Assembly: GCA_018857735.1 (NCBI GenBank)
Contig: JABMCL010000991.1
Span: 345,001 to 409,000 of the forward strand
Direction: 5' to 3'
Length of the DNA: 64,000 nucleotides
Source: Alviniconcha marisindica
Taxonomy: Eukaryota > Mollusca > Gastropoda > Provannidae
Both the position numbers and the translations under genes were made by a program. Numbering within the stretch: the first letter of the stretch is position 1; every line of letters begins with the position of its first letter. This document shows, one piece after another, positions 1 to 11,565 of this stretch. The notes beneath the pieces were generated by a model. That model searched no databases and was not told the DNA's origin. It worked only from the letters and a program-made list of their open reading frames with translations.

Positions 1-585
1 TATTTTTCCCATCCCTTATCCTGTACTTTTGAGTATGGTGTAACAGGAACAGAACCACGCAAAGAGATACGAATCAGCGAGATTTATTTTATTTTATATA
101 TATACTGTAACGGACGGATGCATGCTTCATGAGTACATACCTGTCAACCCATACAGTTTACCGGTCTAAAATACATTTTTTTCATTATTTTGGGAGGATA
201 AGGCCATATTAGAAAACGGATACAGGAAAACATAATTTTCATGAGATTTTGTTGTTGTTTTAAACGGAACAAAAAGACTGAAAAACTGTTGAACGAGCAG
301 CCGACACACGCCATCGCCAAATGCACGCTGGCTGGCCCAGTGCAATAGGCTACGAAATCTCACCGGAAGTGAGATTTGAAGTCACGCATGTGTATTTAGC
401 GCAGCATTGCTTCTTCCTTCCGCTGCCACACGTGCCAGTTGGAATTCAAAACGCCGCTGCCACCAGCGAAAAAAAAAAAAAAAAAGCCCCAGGCCTGCAT
501 AAGGGAAATACAGGTCCACAAACTCTGGACTACGGTTCACTCCCAGAAATGGGGCTGACAGCCACGTGAGCATGCCGGACCGTAC
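1..585 (-). other. UGDH: UGDH intron after coding exon 2 (cut by window edge)
   Basis: This is the start of the intron that follows UGDH coding exon 2, read on the minus strand. Its donor is GTACGG at 585-580. I see no further UGDH exon: the next expected protein segment, around the human GRAADLKYIEACAR region, is absent, so it must lie beyond position 1. The stretch holds an A-tract at about 469-485 and no repeat family that I recognise. Confidence 0.6.
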
Positions 586-723
586 CTTGCCCAGTCCGTA
601 TGTCTTCGTGGGGGTGTTGACGCATATGAAGATGAGCTCGGACTCCACGATGGCCTTGTCCACGTCCGTGGAGAAGAAGAGGTTGCACCCCCGGCAGGAC
701 TTCACCACCTGGTCCAGACTGGG
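586..723 (-). CDS. UGDH: UGDH coding exon 2
   Basis: The exon is 138 bases long and encodes 46 residues, starting [12 protein letters not shown] and ending [12 protein letters not shown]. The acceptor CTGTGTTTCAG ends at 724 and the donor AAG|GTACGG starts at 585. Both boundaries are phase 0. The segment is the part of the NAD-binding domain after beta-3; the NTPTK loop contacts the cofactor in the family. The acceptor sequence is repeated upstream in the intron (see the array at 724-1370). Confidence 0.95.
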
Positions 724-2326
724 CTGAAACACAGGTGCAGCAAGGTCAAAGGACAGTGGTGCAAGGTCAAGGACAATGATGCAAGGTCGAGCGCAACGAT
801 CGTCAAGCAGTCTCCTCTGACTGACAAAAAAAATATATATAAAAAAAAAACGTGCAAAAGCTACGCTGAAACACAGTTGTAGAACGGACAACGATCAACA
901 AGCAGTTTCCTCTGACTGACAAAAAAAAAAAAAAAAAACAAACAAACAAAAAACGTGCAAAAGCTACGCTGAAACACAGTTGTAGAAAGGACAACGATCA
1001 ACAAGAAACCCGTTTTCTCTGACTGAAAAAAAAAAAAAAAAACGTGCAAAAGCTGCGCTGAAACACAGTTGTAGAACGGACAACGATCAACAAGAAACCC
1101 GTTTTCTCTGACTGACAAAAACAAAAAAAACAAAAACGTGCAAAACTCGCTGAAACACAGTTGTAGAAAGGACAACGATCAACAAGAAACCCGTTTTCTC
1201 TGACTGACAAAAAAAAAAAAAAAAAAAAACGTGCAAAAGCTGCGCTGAAACACAGTTGTAGAAAGGACAACGATCAACAAGAAACCCGTTTTCTCTGACT
1301 TGATAAAAACAAAAACCAAAAAAAACGTGCAAAAGCTGCGCTGAAACACAGCTTGTAGCAAGGTCATAACAACCAAACACACATATGCATGCATGCACAC
1401 ACACACTTGCAGACATACAGTCTTGTATATATATATATATATAATCACCGACTGACATTGTGACTGATAAACCACACACCACTCGCATACACGCACAGAC
1501 AGTCAAGCAGTATTATGCTGATTAAGTAAGAGTAAAAGGGACTGAATCAATACAAAGGCATTACAGTTTACATATTAACCACACATCGAAAAACAAACAA
1601 ACAAACAATGACAGCACATAAACAGAGTGGTTGAAAGCTAGGTGGAACAGGGGAGTCTTCAGCTGAGATCTAAAGCAGAGTGGAACGGTTGGTTCTGGTG
1701 TCTGGAACTCACTGCCTGCTGATCTGAGAGAAGCTCCCTTGCCTGCTGATCTGAGAAATGCTCCCTTGCTTTCCCAAAGCGTTTCTCAGATCAGCAGGCA
1801 GTGAGTTCCAGACACCAGAACCAACTATACCACTCTGCTTTAGATCTCAGCTGAAGACTCCCTTGATTTAAAAAATGCAAGAAAAAAAAGCATGGATTGA
1901 TTGATTGATTGATGATCACTTATATAGCGCTATTCTCCGCTCTCTTGAGCAGACTCACTGCGCTCGCATGTGGTTCTACGTGAGTGACAAGGTTTTTATA
2001 GCGCGTTTTTTGAATATCCACCGAAGTGTACTTACAGCGCTGGCATGGCTGGTGCCACATGAAATTGCAGCCGTCTCGGCGCAAGTTCTGTGTACACCAT
2101 ACAACATGTCACTTCATGCAAAGCCACATACGTAAGGTGTATGCGTGTTTAGCTGTAACCTGCCACCTGCACCTTTGGCAGAATGACCGGGATCTTTTAC
2201 GTGCTACTGCGGTAACACGGGGGTGGAACGGATACCGAAATTAGAGTCAGCACAGAAAGTCGACCCTGGAGAAGAAAATTCTCCCGCCGCTCCTGGGGAC
2301 AACAATAATGAACCAGTTCCCTTTCA

Positions 2327-2360
<34 letters not shown>

Positions 2361-3895
2361 AGAACCGCAGATATATTCCTGACAGTATGGAAAGCATTTT
2401 GACCTACTCCTGGCTTAAACTCAACGTAAATTAAAACAAATCTGAAACAGAATGAGGCCCAGAGCACTCATGCAGAATCAACAAACAAGGAAGTTAATTA
2501 GCACTCAAAACATGCAACACAAGTACAACAACAAAGACCTGAGTCGCCTACGGTAACTCTCACCCGGCATGTGCGTAAATACAAGGTACATAAACTCCAC
2601 CAGAAGTACATCCTCTAATTTTGATTTTTAAATTTAAAAAAATAAAATGTTTTGCCGCCCCAGTGCAGCAGATATTAAGACGTACGTATGAGGATGTACC
2701 TCTGGTGGAGTTTATGTACCTTGTATTTACACGAATGCCAGGTGAGACTCTCAGAGTTCCCGTAGGTGAGTCAGGTCTTTGTTGTTGTACTTGTGTTGTG
2801 TGTTTCGAGTGCTAATTAACTGCCTTGTTTGTTGAATCAATGTAAATTACCCCCAAAATGGGCAGACCACCGGAACTCCAGCCAGCTACTTTGGTATCTG
2901 TTCAACCTTGTGTTACTGCAGTAGCAGGTAAAAGATCCCGGTCATTCTGCCAAAAGTGCAGGTGGCTGGTTACAGCTAAACACACATGCACTCTTCATAT
3001 GCGGCTTCGGATAAAGTGACACTGTAAGTAAGCAAGTAAATTGGTGTTTGACGCCCAGTCAACCAGTGTGGTTATATCAGGGCGATATGTGACACTGTAA
3101 AGTCAACCAGTCAACCAGTCGTCCAGTCAACCAGCGTGGTTATATCAGGGCGATATGTGACCCTGTAAACCGGTGTGTGGTTCTATGGTGTGCACAGAAA
3201 CATGCACCGAGATGCCACCAGTTTCAGCAGTCACGAGGCGCCAGCCATGCAAAAAAAATTAATTTTTTTTACTATAACTACAGATGGCACTGAAGCACAC
3301 CACTTGGATGAATAAAAACCAAGTGCCATAAAAGGCTACAGTCTCTCACTCAGAGCAAGAGACGACGAGAGCACAGATGGTCTGCTTAAGAGCGGAGAAC
3401 AGCACCAAACGAAACTGTAAACGTGCGCTACACATAAAAGACGACTATCTGCAGGCAAAGCTGCAGGTAAAAAACAAACAAACCCGAAACGAGAATGACC
3501 GCTAGCATTCTAAAGCAAGATCCAAAATCAGCGTTCTTTTCATAGCTGCAAACTGTAAATGTGCGCTATACATAAAAGAGATCAAGGAGGACAACTTTTT
3601 GCAGGCAAAGCTGCAGGTTAAAAAAAAAAAAAAAAAAAAAAAAATCCGAAACAAGAATGACTGCTAGCGTTCTAAAACAAGATCCCAAATCAGCGTTCTT
3701 TTGAAAGCTGCAGGTATGCACGCTACCTCAAATATGGGCAGTTCCTCCGAGTTCCACTGTGCAATCCGCTGGGGGTTGACGTCCACGATGGTCACCTGCA
3801 GCTCCGGGCATTTGTAGGCGATGATGGCGCAGGTGGGTCCCCCCACGTACCCCGCCCCAATGCAGCAGATCTTCTTTACACTCATCCCCCAGAAA
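586..3895 (-). CDS. UGDH: UDP-glucose 6-dehydrogenase gene, first two coding exons
   Basis: UGDH oxidises UDP-glucose twice with NAD+ to give UDP-glucuronate, the cytosolic precursor for glycosaminoglycans. Two minus-strand exons encode 99 N-terminal residues of a protein that is about 490 residues in animals. The Rossmann NAD-binding motif GAGYVGG is at residues 10-16, the acidic end of beta-2 is in VDVN at residues 34-37, and VNTPTK is near residue 90. From memory these closely follow vertebrate UGDH, including the join PIFE|PSLDQVV. The exons join in phase 0 across an intron of about 3.0 kb. A likely acceptor (TTTCAG) lies 10 bases before the ATG, so an untranslated upstream exon probably exists near or beyond the CA-rich tract. 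The rest of the enzyme, including the catalytic cysteine motif, is off the left edge. The intron is full of repeats. Confidence 0.95.
724..1370. repeat. Tandem array, about 90-103 bp units, in UGDH intron
   Basis: Six units, spaced 140, 103, 89, 92, 95 and 96 bases, each carry GCTGAAACACAG, which on the gene strand reads CTGTGTTTCAGC. The acceptor of UGDH exon 2 is the same sequence. The unit copies have their acceptor-like CTG at about 866, 969, 1058, 1150, 1245 and 1341. Each unit also has an A-tract and the motif TTTTCTCTGACTGA. The array therefore looks like repeated duplication of the end of the intron. Confidence 0.85.
1377..1500. repeat. CA/TA-rich low-complexity tract
   Basis: Short (CA)n runs and a (TA)n run at about 1425-1443. 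No coding potential. Confidence 0.7.
1651..1861. mobile_element. Head-to-head LINE C-terminal fragments forming an inverted repeat
   Basis: Bases 1651-1747 are nearly the reverse complement of 1765-1861. Each arm, read towards the centre, encodes [12 protein letters not shown]. That is the W-N-S-L-P-x-x-L-R motif near the C-terminus of many CR1/L2-like LINE reverse transcriptases. The arms are separated by about 17 bases, so a transcript could fold into a hairpin of about 95 bp. Too short to assign to a LINE family. Confidence 0.7.
1895..2298 (-). mobile_element. tRNA-headed SINE, family 1, head lost
   Basis: Reading the minus strand, the body ends in GAGAATAGCGCTATATAAG followed by (ATCA)n, the 3' end of SINE family 1. 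The full-length copy at 18347-18832 shows the whole element. The tRNA-derived head is missing here: similarity stops at the CGCCGCTCC motif near 2290. It lies in the UGDH intron. Confidence 0.85.
2467..2840. repeat. Long inverted repeat, about 145-bp arms
   Basis: The left arm at about 2467-2614 is an imperfect reverse complement of the right arm at about 2688-2840; the loop is about 70 bases. Shared landmarks are TACAAGGTACATAAACTCC and its complement, and GTTAATTAGCACTC and its complement. A weaker relative of the right arm is at about 58480-58560, so the arm sequence is dispersed in the genome. Confidence 0.8.
2890..3405 (+). mobile_element. tRNA-headed SINE, family 1, head lost, with internal insertion
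   Basis: The body runs from the GTATCTGTTC motif through AAAAGATCCCGGTCATTC to the tail-proximal GAGCGGAGAACAGC. Between about 3017 and 3165 it is interrupted by a segment holding two copies of GTGGTTATATCAGGGCGAT and several AGTCAACC repeats. It is antisense to UGDH, in its intron. Confidence 0.75.
3410..3712. repeat. Two tandem copies of an about 150-bp sequence next to UGDH exon 1
   Basis: Copies at about 3412-3545 and 3546-3712 share CATAAAAGA, GCAGGCAAAGCTGCAGGT and ATCAGCGTTCTTTT. The second has a pure A-tract at about 3620-3643. The array ends about 15 bases from the UGDH exon 1 donor site. A reverse-complement relative is at about 55170-55235. Confidence 0.75.
3727..3885 (-). CDS. 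UGDH: UGDH coding exon 1
   Basis: The exon has 53 codons from ATG at 3885 to GAG at 3727, with donor GAG|GTAGCG. The start was chosen because [16 protein letters not shown] aligns with the known UGDH N-terminus, where the dinucleotide-binding loop begins about nine residues in. An acceptor-like TTTCAG at 3901-3896 suggests the exon carries 10 untranslated bases. The end is phase 0. Confidence 0.95.
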
Positions 3896-3901
3896 CTGAA
3901 A

Positions 3902-4221
3902 CACACACAGCGGCACGCACACTGGTTACACACTGTGATGTCACAAAAACTGTGAAACACACACACACACACACACACACACACTGGTTACACACTGTGA
4001 GGTCACAAAATCTGTGAAACACACAGTGGCACACCCACCCACACACACACACTGGTTACACACTGTGATGTCACAAAAACTGTGAAACACACACACACTG
4101 GTTACACATTGTGATGTCACAAAATCTGTGAAACACACATACACACACACACACACACACACAACACACACACTGGGTACACGCTGTGATGTGAAACCTA
4201 TGCATCACACACACACACACA

Positions 4222-4259
<38 letters not shown>

Positions 4260-4388
4260 GTTATAGACACTGTGATGTAAAAGAAACCGTGAAACACACA
4301 CACACTGGTTACACACTGTGATGTCACAGAAGCTGTGAAACACACACACACACTGGTTACACATTGTGATGTCACACAAGCTGTGAAA

Positions 4389-4478
<90 letters not shown>

Positions 4479-4491
4479 GATCACACACACT

Positions 4492-4558
<67 letters not shown>

Positions 4559-4626
4559 ACACATACACACACACACACATACACACACACACTGGATAGA
4601 CACTGTGATGTCACAGAAACTATGAG

Positions 4627-4707
<81 letters not shown>

Positions 4708-4795
4708 CGCGCGCGCGCGCGTGCGCACACACACACACTCTGGTTAGACACTGTGATGTCACAGAAACTGCGAAACACAAACACTGGTTACACAC
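3902..4795. repeat. Compound (CA)n and about 45-60 bp minisatellite upstream of UGDH exon 1
   Basis: Long (CA)n blocks are interspersed with units containing CTGGTTACACACTGTGATG and TCACAAAAACTGTGAAACAC. A (GC)n patch is at about 4706-4724. On the gene strand each unit ends GTGTTTCACAG, close to the real acceptor GTGTTTCAG. Long Cys-Val frames across it are microsatellite translations. Confidence 0.9.
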
Positions 4796-4796
4796 T

Positions 4797-5397
4797 TACA
4801 GACGGCATCCCGCTATCTTGACGATCGTGATCGAGACTTAAAACCTAAACTCTAGTTTACAGACGGCATCCCGCTATCTTGACGATCATGATCGAGACTG
4901 AACCCAAACTCTAGTTTACAGACGGCATGCCGCTATCTTGGCGATCGTGAGACTGAAGCCCAAACTCTAGTTTACAGACGGCATCCCGCTACCTTGACGA
5001 TCGTGATCGAGACTGAAGCCAAAAACTCTAGTTTACAGACGGCATCCCGCTACCTTGACGATCGTGATCGAGACTGAAGCCAAAACTCTAGTTTACAGAC
5101 GGCATCCCGCTACCTTGACGATCGTGATCGAGACTGAAGCCAAAACTCTAGTTTACAGACGGCATGCCGCTATCTTGACGATCGTGATCGAGACTGAAGC
5201 CCAAACTCTAGTTTACAGACGGCATGCCGCTATCTTGACGATCGTGAAACTGAAGCTAAAACTCTAGTTTACAGACGGCATCCCGCCATCTTGACGATCG
5301 TGATCGAGACTGAAGCCAAAACTCTAGTTTACAGACGGCATCCCGCTATCTTGACGATCGTGATCGAGACTGAAGCCCAAACTCTAGTTTACAGACC
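4797..5397. repeat. 60-bp minisatellite, about 10 copies
   Basis: The unit contains TTTACAGACGGCATCCCGCT, TTGACGATCGTGATCGAGAC and CAAACTCTAG. Unit length is 60 bases, with occasional short deletions. The middle carries overlapping GATC palindromes. It is uninterrupted and not similar to the dispersed families here. Confidence 0.9.
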
Positions 5398-5830
5398 ATA
5401 AGGCTCGTTAGGACGGAAAGCCCAGGACGGCCACCTCGACTCTCACACAGCTCCTGAACTCTTGAAGCTGCTGTTTGAAGGTAGGTAGGTAGTGTTGCTT
5501 AATGTCCTCAGATGTCAGCTGACATATTAGGGACAAGCTGAGACCAATGGTTCAGGAGCTGTGTGAGAGTCGAGGTGGACGTCCTGGACTGTCCGTCCTA
5601 ACGAGCCTTCTGGTTTCCGTGGACGTAAAGATTTATTGCACCGTGCTTCGGCATTGGTCACAGCTTGTCCCTAATATGTCAACTGACATCTGAGGACATA
5701 AAGCATCACTCCATCATCATCACCAATGCCGAAGCAGGGTTCAATGTTGCTTCACGTCACCGGAAACCAGAAGGCTCGTTAGGGCGGAAAGCCCAGGACG
5801 GCTCTCACACAGGTCCTGAACTCTGAAGCA
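5395..5830. repeat. Nested, alternately oriented pieces of dispersed family 3
   Basis: A plus fragment at about 5399-5455 (CTCGTTAGGACGG to CAGCTCCTGAAC) is followed by a plus head at 5500-5550 (TAATGTCCTCAGATGTCAGC). A full minus copy follows at about 5551-5712, then a plus piece at about 5720-5820. The plus and minus parts make an inverted repeat. The complete copy at 18128-18302 is the reference for the family. Confidence 0.8.
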
Positions 5831-6048
5831 GCCGTTTGGAGCAGAGATAGTGTCAATGCACGGCACTCCTTTTTAGTTTCCGGCAAGGCCCGTGGCTGCC
5901 TGAGGGGCTTCCGGCCACAGTAAAAACGATGGAGCAAGATCAGATGGCGTACCGACAAGACGAAGCAGGCAGGCGTTACCAATAAGATCCGTTGTGTCGA
6001 TTCAGGCTAATGACCGCTGTAGGGGCAGGGATGGGTGTGAGTGAGTGA
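5831..6048. other. No recognised feature
   Basis: Unique-looking sequence between two repeats. I see no exon-like segment, only short random open frames. Confidence 0.4.
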
Positions 6049-6442
<394 letters not shown>

Positions 6443-6446
6443 CAGA

Positions 6447-7879
<1,433 letters not shown>

Positions 7880-7882
<3 letters not shown>

Positions 7883-8885
7883 CAGATGGTTTATTGTATT
7901 TTGGCCATAGACCCATATACAAACCGCAAATACAAAACTAAATTATGCACACAGACAGACAAATAAGACATACAAACAGCAAACCACACAGACAAACAAG
8001 ACACATATCAACAAACAAACAAACCACAAACAAAAACAATAAACAAAAGGGAAAAACGGACCAAACAGTCGCACCGGGAAAATGAGACATTATGGTGGCA
8101 GATGACGACAAAGTAATGTGTGTCGGTCAATAAAGTGGGTCATTTCTAGTCAATATCATCCCAGGTGCTTACATATAGTTTTCTTCTGTTAACAGCATGG
8201 AAAATGAACTTTGATAGCAGTCGACAACCTTTAGTGTTTTTCCCTTTTCAATATGTTCTGTAACGACTGAATACCTTTTTGTTCAAGGAATCTGTTTCTT
8301 AGATCCGTGTACAGGGGACAAACCGAAAGGAAGTGATCTTCATTTTCAACCTGGTTTTGGCAAAATACACAAGTTTTTGTTTGCAGGGCAGTCACTGTAT
8401 CTGTACATATTGCTATTTATTGGAAGTACACCAAGTCGGAGCTGCGTCAGTGCTACTCTGAAACAATATATATATATATATAACTGATCAATATTGTTCT
8501 GCTCCAAACATAACTTTGAAAGATCGATACATTTCATATCTTTCTTTGTCTCTGATGTCAGCAGTCCACTCCTTTGGGTGAACATGTCAAACCCAATCTT
8601 TACTTGAAGACATACAAAAAATGATTTGACGTCTCCAACACCTTTCTCTAACCATAAAAGAGTAAAAGCCAGTTTTACACAGGAGTTCTCGTACCTCCGT
8701 TGCCCAACACTGTTTCCCGTTTTCATCAAGATTAACAAGCATCCTGTAGGCCTGATTAGGTAATCTGCTCTGTTCCATTACAGTAAGCGCAACCAGTACT
8801 TAATACAACGAACATATGAGGCAATGAAAAGAGGATATCTACCTAACTCTCCATGTACCATCTTGTTTGGGGTACGGCTTGGCAC
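7880..8885 (-). mobile_element. LINE 3' end, copy B (near-identical duplicate of copy A)
   Basis: The same segment as copy A, with the same frame breaks, the same 3' UTR and the same truncation point at GGCACAGAGA. The internal (TA)n run is only about 18 bases here (8465-8482). Differences are few, mostly single bases or short indels. The shared truncation point and flanking microsatellites point to a local tandem duplication of about 1.43 kb rather than two insertions. Confidence 0.85.
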
Positions 8886-8915
8886 AGAGAGAGAGAGAGA
8901 GAGAGAGAAGGAGAG

Positions 8916-8963
<48 letters not shown>

Positions 8964-8986
8964 TGTGTGTGTGGGGTGTGTGTGTG

Positions 8987-9057
<71 letters not shown>

Positions 9058-9112
9058 CTTGTGCGGTTCCTTTTTGTGTGTGTGGTGTGTTGCGTGGTGT
9101 GTGTGGTTTTGT

Positions 9113-9197
<85 letters not shown>

Positions 9198-9215
9198 AGT
9201 GTGTTGTTTGTGTGT
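8885..9215. repeat. (GA)n and (GT)n microsatellite
   Basis: Two (GT)n blocks are split by a short less regular piece at about 9052-9115. Confidence 0.95.
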
Positions 9216-9289
9216 ATGCGGGTGTGGTATGCGAGGAATACAATATTATGACTATATAAAATGTATTATTAATTTTGTAGTTTTAATGT

Positions 9290-9400
9290 ATACACTATTG
9301 TTGGTCTTGTAAAACGCGGTGTGCTCACCCTTGTCAGTGAGATACGGCGGTATAGAAATGACCGCTATTGTTCTTATCATTATTATTATTAGAATTAATC
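9290..9400 (+). repeat. 3' end of a dispersed element ending in (ATT)n
   Basis: CTTGTAAAACGCGGTGTGCT followed by GAGATACGG, TATAGAAATGACCG and a TTATTATTATT tail. The same end occurs at about 43763-43850, which marks it as a mobile-element 3' terminus. The element's body is not visible. Confidence 0.65.
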
Positions 9401-9565
9401 AACCAAGCAACGAAAGACAAAAACAACAACAACAAAAAACAAACCGCTGCCGTAGGCGTCATCGACGACAGGAAGCTAACGCACCACCGACAAAAAAACA
9501 AAAAACAAAAAAAAACTCGCTGGTGTTCTAACGGCGAAACAAAGTCCACTGTCAACTGTACCAGC

Positions 9566-9695
9566 ATGATTATTATAATAATAATACATTTATCATGCGC
9601 TCATCAACGCCCTGAGCGCTCACATGACACATATTAACCTAAATATGATATTCGATACACATGTAGAGCATAGTCCTACCAAAACAATTTACATA
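9566..9695 (-). mobile_element. LINE 3' UTR fragment with (ATT)n tail
   Basis: TTTATCATGCGCTCATCAAC, GAGCGCTCACATGACACATA and ACCTAAATATGATATTC match the 3' UTR seen after a LINE coding end at 54470-54820. Here it is on the minus strand. The (TAA)-rich tail is at about 9568-9588. Confidence 0.75.
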
Positions 9696-9699
<4 letters not shown>

Positions 9700-9763
<64 letters not shown>

Positions 9764-9798
9764 AAACGCACTACAAACACACAGACACACAGACACAC
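9700..9798. repeat. (CA)n microsatellite
   Basis: (CA)n with minor interruptions, abutting the putative transposon at its right side. Confidence 0.9.
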
Positions 9799-10411
9799 AC
9801 ATTGGGCGAATGTTTTTTCGCGAACCTAGTGGGAAGTATTCGGCGAAGCTAGTTGGTTCTTAATTGGGCGTACTTTTCTTCGCGAACCTAGTTGGAAGTA
9901 TTCGTCGAAGCTATATTCGGGGTCCAAAAAGCTTCGCTCAACATGTTCTGGGAACATTCGCCCTATTCGACGATCATTGCCTCTGATTGGCTGAGAGCAG
10001 AGCTCTCCTGTGGATGAAGAAGAAATACAAATAAAATGGATGACGGTGTCGCTAGGTTCTTCACTCGCTTCGGAGGGAATTTGTTTATTTGTTGCCCTGT
10101 GGGAGGCGCAGCCTTGTCTCGGAGACCCAGAATGAGATAGTAGTTAGTTGAATTACTCTGTGAAGGATGATGAAAGTATATTGACTTGACATGACTTGAC
10201 TTTAGCCTACATTTTCGATCATGCTATCTGCTGCGCGTCTGCCGCAAGTTCGGGCCGAAGCTTGCATCTCATTACGAGCCAGTTGAGAACGAAGTAAAGT
10301 TTGGACTGTCCGAACCATGTTCGGCGAACTAAAAGTTCAATTAAGAAACGGATCATAGTTCGTCGAACTGTCCAAAGTATGTTCGGCGAACAAACATTCG
10401 CCCAGTTAAGA
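9799..10411. mobile_element. Candidate non-autonomous DNA transposon (MITE-like)
   Basis: The left end reads TGGGCGAATGTTTTTTCGCG and the right end, reverse-complemented, TGGGCGAATGTTTGTTCGCC. Similarity continues inward through GAAC and TATTC/TACTT. The left terminal segment is itself duplicated in tandem, with a second start at about 9857 after TTCTTAAT. No open frame inside resembles a transposase. Target-site duplication could not be judged because the left flank is a microsatellite. Confidence 0.5.
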
Positions 10412-10424
10412 ACGGGCTTTAGGC

Positions 10425-10722
10425 TGGTAAGCGGAAGGACCTCCGTTCGATACAGCTTCGGCTATCCTTTTCTCTTCGAAAAGGTTGTGGTCTGTGGACA
10501 CCGTCCTGTAACTTTGTCCTTCACAATTAATCAAACATTAAAATGGCTCTCATCGCTGCCCATCTTAATGCAGGCGCCATTCTGGTGGTGAGAGTGTAGC
10601 GATAGGTATATAACCTCCCTATTCCGCCCCCCCCCCCCCCCCCCACCCCCCACTTCTCCCCGTCCCTAATAAGCCTCCTGCTTTCTGTGGACGTTAAGCA
10701 CCACGTTTACTCACTTACCGAG
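10425..10722 (+). mobile_element. SINE family 2, head partly lost
   Basis: Starts inside the tRNA-like head (AGGCTGGTAAGCGGAAGGAC, B-box-like CGTTCGATAC). It continues through AAAATGGCTCTCATCGCTGC and ends in the shared module CCCTAATAAGCC to TGTGGACGTTAAGCACC. A C-tract lies at 10627-10653. Confidence 0.85.
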
Positions 10723-11002
10723 GAGTTTAGCGACCTCCACCGTGGCTCGCGTGTACATACGCATTGCTGACGGGGCCCGAGGCTAGTACGTGTACGGTCG
10801 GGGGCTAACTAGATCTTCCGATTAACGCCGTTAATAGACACGGCAAAGGGGAGAGCGAGAGATATATCTCTCTTGACGTTCACGGGATCTAGGTGACGAC
10901 AGCACAGCCGTGTGCCCACTTTCTCCTCCGAGTTGAGCACGCAGTTACCCTGATCGAGAGTCCGGGCGAGATCACGGGGAGGGAGGGGAGCTGGACTCTC
11001 AC
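10723..11002. other. No recognised feature
   Basis: GC-balanced sequence without recognisable repeat or exon. Confidence 0.35.
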
Positions 11003-11180
11003 ATCATAGTTCAGGAGCTGTGTGAGAGTCGAGGCGGCCGTCCTGGGCTGGCCGTCCTAACGAGCCTTCTGGCTTCCGTGGACGTAAAGATTTATTGCAC
11101 CGTGCTTCGGCATTGGTCTCAGCTTGTCCCTAACATGTCAGCCGACATCTGAGGACATTAAGCATCACTTCATCATCATC
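11003..11180 (-). repeat. Dispersed family 3 copy
   Basis: Minus-oriented copy: GTTCAGGAGCTGTGTGAGAG, the shared module (CCTAACGAGCC to CGTGGACGTAAAG), GTGCTTCGGCATTGGTC and the end GAGGACATTAAGCATCACTT with (CAT)n. Confidence 0.85.
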
Positions 11181-11214
11181 TGGACTCTCACGAAGAAGTT
11201 AGACAGTCATTTGC

Positions 11215-11445
11215 GGGTCCGGGCGAGATGAAGAGGAGGGAGGTGGAGCTAGACCCTCAAGACAGCCCAGGAGAGATCAACAGCACGGAGGTGGAGCTGG
11301 GCTCAGAAAGCTGGACGTGTCTTTTTCTTCGCGAGCGACGTCCAAGAGCGTGGAGGTGGAAAACTCGGCCCTCCAAGACAGCCCAGGAGAAGATCAACAG
11401 CACGGAGGTGGAGCTGGGCTCAGAAAGCTGGACGTGTCTTTTTCT
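11215..11445 (-). repeat. Two tandem partial copies of dispersed family 4
   Basis: Two units of about 115 bases contain GGAGGTGGAGCTGG, CAGCCCAGGAGA and GCTGGACGTGTCTTTTTC. They match the end of the about 400-bp family 4 at 22340-22712 and 29890-30288. Confidence 0.7.
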
Positions 11446-11565
11446 TCGCGACTGTCGCGACAAAAGACGTGTTTCGTCGCGACAAACACACGCTTGTCGC
11501 GACAAACTCATGTTTGTTTCGACGAAACTTTTGTCGCGACAAAAATGATGCTTGCGGCAGCTGCC
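11445..11565. repeat. Array of TTTGTCGCGACAAA palindromes (site 1)
   Basis: Five units about 20-28 bases apart, four with an intact GTCGCGAC core. Its flank CGGCAGCTGCCGCC matches, inverted, the flank of the array at 37485. No coding role is apparent. Confidence 0.85.
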
